Positions 5,215 through 9,235 of a stretch of 9,235 bases of DNA are shown here, piece by piece (within the stretch, counting starts at the first letter, position 1; every line of letters begins with the position of its first letter). The DNA is from Eubacterium sp. (lineage in GTDB: Bacteria > Bacillota > Clostridia > Lachnospirales > Lachnospiraceae), in NCBI GenBank assembly GCA_017445525.1, contig JAFSTZ010000142.1, positions 1 through 9,235 of the forward strand. Direction: 5' to 3'. Position numbers and translations under genes: made by a program. Under the pieces are notes generated by a model that was not told the DNA's origin, ran no database searches, and saw nothing but the letters and a program-made list of their open reading frames with translations.

Positions 5215-6855
5215 ATGTCAATCAAGTTGAAACTGATGGGTATCGTTATTATACCGATAGTTGTTTTGGGCGTTGTTACATCTATCATGTCGTCGATTTT
5301 TATAACTGACGGTATGGAGGATGAGGTGCTTAAGGGGCTTCTTAGTGCATCGAAGATGTACAGGGATATCAAGCTTGCCGATGGCGAATCGTTTGAGGAG
5401 AATACCCTTGAGGATAAGTTAAAGACTGATACCGGATATGACTTTACCTGGTTCAACGGAGATACTCGTGAGTTTACATCCGTGGTTAAGGATGATAACA
5501 CTCGTCCGATCGGCACACAGGCAGCTCCGGAGGTTGTTACTGAGTGTCTGAACGGCGGAAACGACTTTACTTCCACAAACACTGATGTGGCAGGAAAGCC
5601 TTACTGTGTTGCATATTGTGTGGTCAAGGATGATTCCGGAAAGAACATCGGTATGGCTTTTGCCGGTTCATCACGTGAGAGTGTTGAGGCACAGATACGC
5701 AAGTCCATCTTGACCATAATCATAATCATTGTCGTGATCGCTATAGCATGTATCCTTGCCGCGTTCTTTATCGCAAACTCCATAGCAAATGCGGTAAAGG
5801 CAAGCTCAAGGATAGTAGAGAAGCTTGCAAAAGGAGAGTTTGTACATCCTGATAAGTATCTTGATCGCAAGGATGAGATCGGTGATATGACGAGGAATAT
5901 GTCCAAGCTTATCGACAAGCTGGAGGATGTTGTTTCCCAGATCAAGGATGCTTCGCAGGTCGTCGCGGATTCGTCTTCACAGATGGAGAGAACGGTCGAT
6001 CAGATCGAGGGAGCTACCACGTCTGTTACACAGGCTGTGGATGAGATCTCCGAAGGCGCTATGAATCAGGCAGGAGATGTCAGCAAGGCTCTTGAGAACG
6101 TCGAGGCGATTGCAGCCGCCATCCAGAGTGTATCGAAGACGACCAGTGAGCTCGAGTCCATCACTGATGAGATGGAGAAGAACTCCCATGTTTCAGAGAC
6201 GCAGCTGACGTCTCTGGCAGAGTCTTCAGATGTTATGGCAAGCTCCATACAGGCTGTCAAGGAGAGGATCGGAGCTACCGGTAAGGCTGTTGACAATATC
6301 TTTGACAAGATCACCATGATCGATGATATAGCTGCTCAGACGAACCTTCTTTCACTGAATGCTTCTATCGAGGCAGCACGTGCGGGAGAGGCCGGTCGAG
6401 GATTTGCAGTAGTTGCCGATGAGATCAGACAGTTGGCTGACTCTTCATCTCAGGCGGCTAAGGATATACAGGACGAGATGAACAAGTTGAAGCGTGAGGC
6501 AGAGGCAGCGGTAGAGCAGTCTGAGATCGTAAGTGATAACACGCTTAAACAGAAGGAAACGCTCGAAGCTACCATGACCAGTATCACCGAGCTTATCAAA
6601 GATATTACAGAGGATATCAAGGAAGTACATCTTATCGCAAAAGATGCAAAGACCTGCGAGGATTCAAAGCAGGTGGTTGTGGATTCTATGGATGGTCTCT
6701 CAGCAGTTGCCGAGGAGAATGCGGCAGCGTCAGAAGAGACATCATCTGCGATGACAGAGCTTGACTCCACGGTACATGCTATGGCCGAGTCGGCTCGCGA
6801 GATGGAGCAGGTATCCAGAGTGCTTATGGAGCAGATGGAGTTCTTCAAGTTCTGA
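5215..6855 (+). CDS. Methyl-accepting chemotaxis protein with single-Cache sensor
   Basis: The 546-residue transmembrane chemoreceptor controls CheA kinase activity in response to an extracellular ligand. A first membrane helix (about 8-30) and a second (about 166-188) flank an outside domain of some 130 residues. That domain contains [16 protein letters not shown] and I-G-M-A-F-A-G, features of single-Cache sensors. A HAMP linker follows (about 188-240, with D-E-I-G-D-M), then a long coiled coil. The hairpin tip is the near-invariant [20 protein letters not shown] region at 372-391, continuing through [12 protein letters not shown]. The C-terminus ends in F-F-K-F without a CheR/CheB-binding pentapeptide of the NWETF type. 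AGGAGG (5201-5206) is 8 bases before the ATG. It has its own promoter and terminator-like hairpin, so it is probably a single-gene transcript. The ligand cannot be read from the sequence. Confidence 0.95.
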   Translation: MSIKLKLMGIVIIPIVVLGVVTSIMSSIFITDGMEDEVLKGLLSASKMYRDIKLADGESFEENTLEDKLKTDTGYDFTWFNGDTREFTSVVKDDNTRPIGTQAAPEVVTECLNGGNDFTSTNTDVAGKPYCVAYCVVKDDSGKNIGMAFAGSSRESVEAQIRKSILTIIIIIVVIAIACILAAFFIANSIANAVKASSRIVEKLAKGEFVHPDKYLDRKDEIGDMTRNMSKLIDKLEDVVSQIKDASQVVADSSSQMERTVDQIEGATTSVTQAVDEISEGAMNQAGDVSKALENVEAIAAAIQSVSKTTSELESITDEMEKNSHVSETQLTSLAESSDVMASSIQAVKERIGATGKAVDNIFDKITMIDDIAAQTNLLSLNASIEAARAGEAGRGFAVVADEIRQLADSSSQAAKDIQDEMNKLKREAEAAVEQSEIVSDNTLKQKETLEATMTSITELIKDITEDIKEVHLIAKDAKTCEDSKQVVVDSMDGLSAVAEENAAASEETSSAMTELDSTVHAMAESAREMEQVSRVLMEQMEFFKF

Positions 6856-6920
6856 TAACTGTTACAAGATACGGATATTTATCGTTACCATTCAGCCTGA
6901 ACTATGTTGGTATGAGCTTA

Positions 6921-6936
6921 CGGATGCAAGCATCCG
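6921..6936 (+). other. Short perfect hairpin in the MCP-antiporter gap
   Basis: CGGATG and CATCCG pair perfectly around CAAG. It is one of two hairpins in the 174-base gap after the chemoreceptor gene. No T run follows. It might be part of a structured antiporter leader, or chance. Confidence 0.3.
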
Positions 6937-6976
6937 ACGTTCATTCCACTGTGGTTCAACCGTGAATAGTAGCTTT

Positions 6977-7004
6977 TTGGGGCACATAGTTTTATGTGCC
7001 CCAA
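6977..7004 (+). terminator. Perfect 12-bp hairpin between chemoreceptor and antiporter genes
   Basis: TTGGGGCACATA (6977-6988) and TATGTGCCCCAA (6993-7004) are perfect complements around GTTT. The next bases (GTTATGTT) are T-rich but not a clean T run, so it is either a modest terminator for the chemoreceptor transcript or an attenuator for the antiporter gene. It ends only 13 bases before the antiporter ribosome site, which is unusually close for a terminator that serves only the upstream gene. Confidence 0.55.
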
Positions 7005-7029
7005 GTTATGTTGATGCAAGGAGGATGAT

Positions 7030-8034
7030 ATGTTTGAATGGCTTGATCCCAACAATATGATAATCAATCTGGTAGTTCTTGTTATCGGATTTGTTGCTCT
7101 GATCAAGGGGGCAGACATCTTTGTTGACGGAGCGTCAGATATCGCAGCGAGGCTTGGTGTGTCCGGATTGGTCATCGGACTCACAGTAGTGGCCATGGGT
7201 ACATCCGCTCCGGAGCTGTCAGTCAGTGTATCGGCGGCACTCTCCGGATCAAACGCCATAGCCATATCAAACGTAGTCGGCTCCAATATTTTTAATGCTC
7301 TTATCATACTTGGAGTGTGTGCGCTGATGAAGCCGGTTCCGGTGATGCAGGATATCAAGAAACGCGATTTTCCGGTCCTGCTTTTTGCAGGTTTACTGCT
7401 TGTTTTCTTTTCGGGATTCTATATCCTGTTCGGACCGAAACCTGATATGTCGGCAGGTGGAGATATAGCAGGGCAGCTGTTTAGAGTCGGAGGTATCATA
7501 TTCCTGCTTGTATTCATTGGATATATGATCTACACAGTGCGCGATGCAAAGAAAAAGCAGCAGAAGGATGAGAGCTATGAGCCACAGCCGCTGTGGAAGA
7601 GTGTTCTGTTTATACTGCTTGGTATCGCCTGTATAGTTGTTGGCGGCGACGGTATAGTAACCTCTGCCAAAAATCTGGCTATCATGTGGGGGATGAGCGA
7701 GACGCTGGTTGGACTTACGATAGTGGCATTTGGTACCAGCCTTCCGGAGCTTGTCACTTCGATAGTGGCCTCGGCCAAAGGACAGAACGACATGGCCATG
7801 GGCAATGTCATAGGCTCCAATATCTTCAATATCTTGCTGATACTCGGAGTGTCGTCCTCGATCAAACCTATACCGGTCACTGTTGATTCATTTATAGACG
7901 CGACGATGATGTTTGGTGTCAGTGTGATCGCATATATCTTCGCCTGCACCGGCAAGAAATTCAGCCGTATCGAGGGTGGTATCCTGGTGCTGGTTTATGC
8001 CGGGTACATGACATACGCTATTCTACGGCAGTAG
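7030..8034 (+). CDS. CaCA-family Na+/Ca2+ (possibly K+-dependent) antiporter, YrbG-like
   Basis: The 334-residue inner-membrane exchanger probably extrudes Ca2+ or another cation in exchange for Na+ or H+. It is an internal duplication with two alpha repeats. The first, around 57-90, contains G-T-S-A-P-E-L with E62 and V-V-G-S-N-I-F-N. The second, around 235-268, contains G-T-S-L-P-E-L with E240 and V-I-G-S-N-I-F-N. These glutamates and asparagines form the ion-binding centre in the family. About ten hydrophobic segments are visible, with a charged loop of roughly 20 residues (171-189, Lys/Gln/Glu-rich) between the halves. The length is normal for prokaryotic members. AAGGAGG (7018-7024) lies 5 bases before the ATG. 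No convincing promoter was found in the 174-base gap upstream, so read-through past the hairpin from the chemoreceptor gene is possible. The exact ion pair cannot be assigned from sequence. Confidence 0.93.
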   Translation: MFEWLDPNNMIINLVVLVIGFVALIKGADIFVDGASDIAARLGVSGLVIGLTVVAMGTSAPELSVSVSAALSGSNAIAISNVVGSNIFNALIILGVCALMKPVPVMQDIKKRDFPVLLFAGLLLVFFSGFYILFGPKPDMSAGGDIAGQLFRVGGIIFLLVFIGYMIYTVRDAKKKQQKDESYEPQPLWKSVLFILLGIACIVVGGDGIVTSAKNLAIMWGMSETLVGLTIVAFGTSLPELVTSIVASAKGQNDMAMGNVIGSNIFNILLILGVSSSIKPIPVTVDSFIDATMMFGVSVIAYIFACTGKKFSRIEGGILVLVYAGYMTYAILRQ

Positions 8035-8121
8035 ATCAAACTCGCCTGCTCCGATGATCGTTCTGTACTGAACGGCGGGCCGTCAGGAAAAGCACATGAG
8101 ATCATATGGGGCGGAGTGCAG
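8035..8121. other. Convergent gap without a clear terminator
   Basis: These 87 bases separate the 3' ends of the antiporter and HAD genes. They contain only short complementary pieces (ACGG/CCGT near 8070-8085) and no T run, so no intrinsic terminator could be supported in either direction. Confidence 0.4.
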
Positions 8122-9045
8122 TTATTCCCGGCATATGTTTTCGAGATAGATAGCCACCCCGTCATCATCATTTGTCTGTGTGACAGCATCAGCGGCAGCC
8201 TTCACTTCATCAAGAGCATTTCCCATGGCAACGCCGGTGCCTGCCATCTTTATCATCGTGATGTCGTTTTCACTGTCACCGAAGGTGACGATCTGCTCCC
8301 TGTCTATACCGAGTCTTTCTGCCAGCCACATCATCGCATCACCCTTTGTGGCGGCGCGGTCGGAGATCTCTATGTTGTTTATACCTCCGGTGACTGCGTT
8401 GAACTCGGGATATCTTTCCACGATTTCCAGAACCTCGTCAAGATCGATCCTCTCCCCCGAGGAGTCAGTGGCGAAGTTGATTGTTATCTTCTGCATATCC
8501 TTATCGGAGAGAAATGTTTCCATGTCATCGATCAGAGTCCTGGAAGAGCGGATATATGCCTTCATCTGAGGAGTTACATCCATGTCGTCAACCAGGTATG
8601 CCTTGTCGCCAAGCATATAGCAGCGCCCCTCTATAAACGGATCCGGCATCACCCTGAGTTTCGCCAGCTCTCTCATGATCTCGAGTCCTCTGGTTCTGTC
8701 GATATTTCTCTCAAGGATCAGTTCATAGATATCTTCGTCGGTGCCTTCTGATGATGCGCTTTCATGTATGCCACCCGTCCTGAAGTCAGATGCCATATGT
8801 TTAGATAAATATGCCGGTCTACGCCTGTAGACTCCTGCACCGTTGGCGGTTATGAAGTAGTCGGCTCCTCTGAGATTCTTTACATCTTCCGGTATTCCTG
8901 ACAGTGCCCGCCCGGTAGCAGCCACCAGTATGGCGCCGGTATCAGCCATGCGCTCGAGGATGCTTTTTGTCCTGTTTGTCAACTCCTTCTTTTCGGTAAG
9001 CAAAGTCCCATCAAGATCATAACCTATCATACGTATTCTTTTCAT
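8122..9045 (-). CDS. Cof-type HAD-IIB phosphatase
   Basis: The 307-residue cytoplasmic hydrolase belongs to the haloacid dehalogenase superfamily, subfamily IIB (Cof/YbiV/YidA type), which dephosphorylates small phosphometabolites such as sugar phosphates or cofactor intermediates. Motif I is D10-L-D12-G-T at the N-terminus, with D10 as nucleophile and D12 as acid/base. Motif II is A-A-T-G-R with T44. Motif III is the Lys in A-A-T-K-G-D (K234), and motif IV is G-D-S-E-N-D (256-261) with D257 and D261 as Mg2+ ligands. The C2 cap lies between motifs II and III. It is slightly long for the group, with a Ser/Glu/Asp-rich stretch around 92-106. GGAGGAG (9051-9057) sits 5 bases before the ATG. It converges on the antiporter gene and has its own upstream promoter. 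The substrate cannot be predicted, because members of this group are promiscuous. Confidence 0.93.
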   Translation of the reverse strand: MKRIRMIGYDLDGTLLTEKKELTNRTKSILERMADTGAILVAATGRALSGIPEDVKNLRGADYFITANGAGVYRRRPAYLSKHMASDFRTGGIHESASSEGTDEDIYELILERNIDRTRGLEIMRELAKLRVMPDPFIEGRCYMLGDKAYLVDDMDVTPQMKAYIRSSRTLIDDMETFLSDKDMQKITINFATDSSGERIDLDEVLEIVERYPEFNAVTGGINNIEISDRAATKGDAMMWLAERLGIDREQIVTFGDSENDITMIKMAGTGVAMGNALDEVKAAADAVTQTNDDDGVAIYLENICRE

Positions 9046-9116
9046 TTATACTCCTCCGAAAAAAATCGAAACTTTTATTATTTTTTTTCATTTAATCACA
9101 ATTTAGACACATTTCG

Positions 9117-9145
9117 ATTATATAATAAAAGCAAATAAAGGACAA
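9117..9145 (-). promoter_or_regulatory. Promoter for the HAD phosphatase gene
   Basis: On the - strand, TTGTCC (9140-9145) is 17 bases from a perfect TATAAT (9117-9122). Transcription should begin near 9110, leaving a leader of about 65 very AT-rich bases. The -35 box matches consensus in four of six positions and overlaps an 8-bp dyad. Confidence 0.6.
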
Positions 9146-9155
9146 TACCTTTATT
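9134..9155. promoter_or_regulatory. 8-bp dyad over the HAD promoter -35 box
   Basis: AATAAAGG (9134-9141) and CCTTTATT (9148-9155) are perfect inverted repeats with a 6-base spacer, centred on the -35 region of the HAD promoter. Size and position fit an operator for a dimeric repressor. The protein is unknown, and the AT-richness makes chance more likely than for a GC-rich dyad. Confidence 0.4.
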
Positions 9156-9198
9156 ACAAAAATGTCAGTTAGATTGTTTTTTCATAAAACTCCTCTTT

Positions 9199-9230
9199 CA
9201 AAGGGCGGCTCCGCAAGGAACCGCCCTTCC
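9199..9230. repeat. Second copy of the GC-rich terminator-like repeat
   Basis: GGGCGGCTCC and GGAACCGCCC pair around a GCAA (GNRA) loop with one C-A mismatch (9209/9220), extended by two A-T pairs. The first 16 bases (CAAAGGGCGGCTCCGC) are identical to the terminator copy beginning at 4975, and the rest differs at a few transitions. The tail CTTCCCTTAA is a poorer T run than at the first copy. It may terminate a gene entering from the right on the - strand, or be a dispersed repeat. Confidence 0.6.
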
Positions 9231-9235
9231 CTTAA

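Noticed and set aside
8056..8106. ATGATC/GATCAT and ACGG/CCGT complementary pieces between the antiporter and HAD genes, considered as a bidirectional terminator.
   Set aside because: The stems are short and widely spaced, and no T run follows in either direction.
8116..8751. Long + strand open frame opposite the HAD phosphatase gene.
   Set aside because: It is a shadow of the phosphatase, which carries all four HAD motifs and a proper ribosome site. The + strand product has no recognisable domain.
9064..9119. Inverted pair AATCGAAA / TTTCGATT around the HAD transcription start.
   Set aside because: The arms are 40 bases apart and one overlaps the -10 box, so they would not form one RNA hairpin. 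AT-richness makes chance likely.
9165..9185. Six-codon frame M-K-K-Q-S-N on the - strand behind a good AGGAG site, upstream of the HAD promoter.
   Set aside because: It is too short to judge. It could be a relic or chance in AT-rich DNA, and no downstream structure suggests a leader-peptide mechanism.

Overview
The window looks like a chromosomal segment from a Gram-positive anaerobe of the Clostridia, most likely Lachnospiraceae-like. This is an inference from protein style: a GHKL/LytTR two-component pair, a Clostridia-type secreted S41-like protein, a single-Cache chemoreceptor, strong AGGAGG ribosome sites and TTGACA/TATAAT-type promoters. No rRNA or other taxonomic marker is present, so the genus cannot be named.

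Left end (1-834): an SCP2-like small protein gene, then two gene relics facing each other. The first is a start-less tail of an XRE-type repressor on the + strand. The second is the C-terminal third of a tyrosine recombinase on the - strand, which runs up against the 3' end of the histidine kinase gene. Together they look like the scar of an integrated element that has been mostly lost.

Centre (789-5005): a divergent signalling unit. A membrane GHKL histidine kinase (- strand) and a LytTR response regulator (+ strand) share an intergenic region with a good promoter in each direction. Two TTGCAAA-type direct repeats lie exactly 21 bp apart over the kinase promoter, the spacing expected of a LytTR operator. 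A secreted S41-family-like protein follows the regulator 21 bp downstream and is almost certainly co-transcribed with it. A GC-rich hairpin with a GNRA loop and a T-rich tail closes the unit. No agrB or agrD-like gene is visible. The signal is unknown, and the secreted S41-like protein is the obvious output or signal-processing partner. The kinase gene also carries an in-frame A-AAA-AAG slippery heptamer, followed by a perfect 11-bp hairpin whose loop can pair upstream as a pseudoknot. All of this sits in what looks like an insert in the ATP-binding domain.

Right part (5060-9235): ordinary housekeeping or environmental-response genes. These are a methyl-accepting chemotaxis protein with its own promoter, then a CaCA-family Na+/Ca2+ (or K+-dependent) antiporter behind a perfect 12-bp hairpin, and a convergent Cof-type HAD phosphatase. 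The HAD promoter has an 8-bp dyad over its -35 box. A second copy of the GC-rich terminator-like repeat lies at the right edge. No tRNA, rRNA, CRISPR array or intact insertion sequence was seen, and no gene-free stretch longer than about 260 bases.
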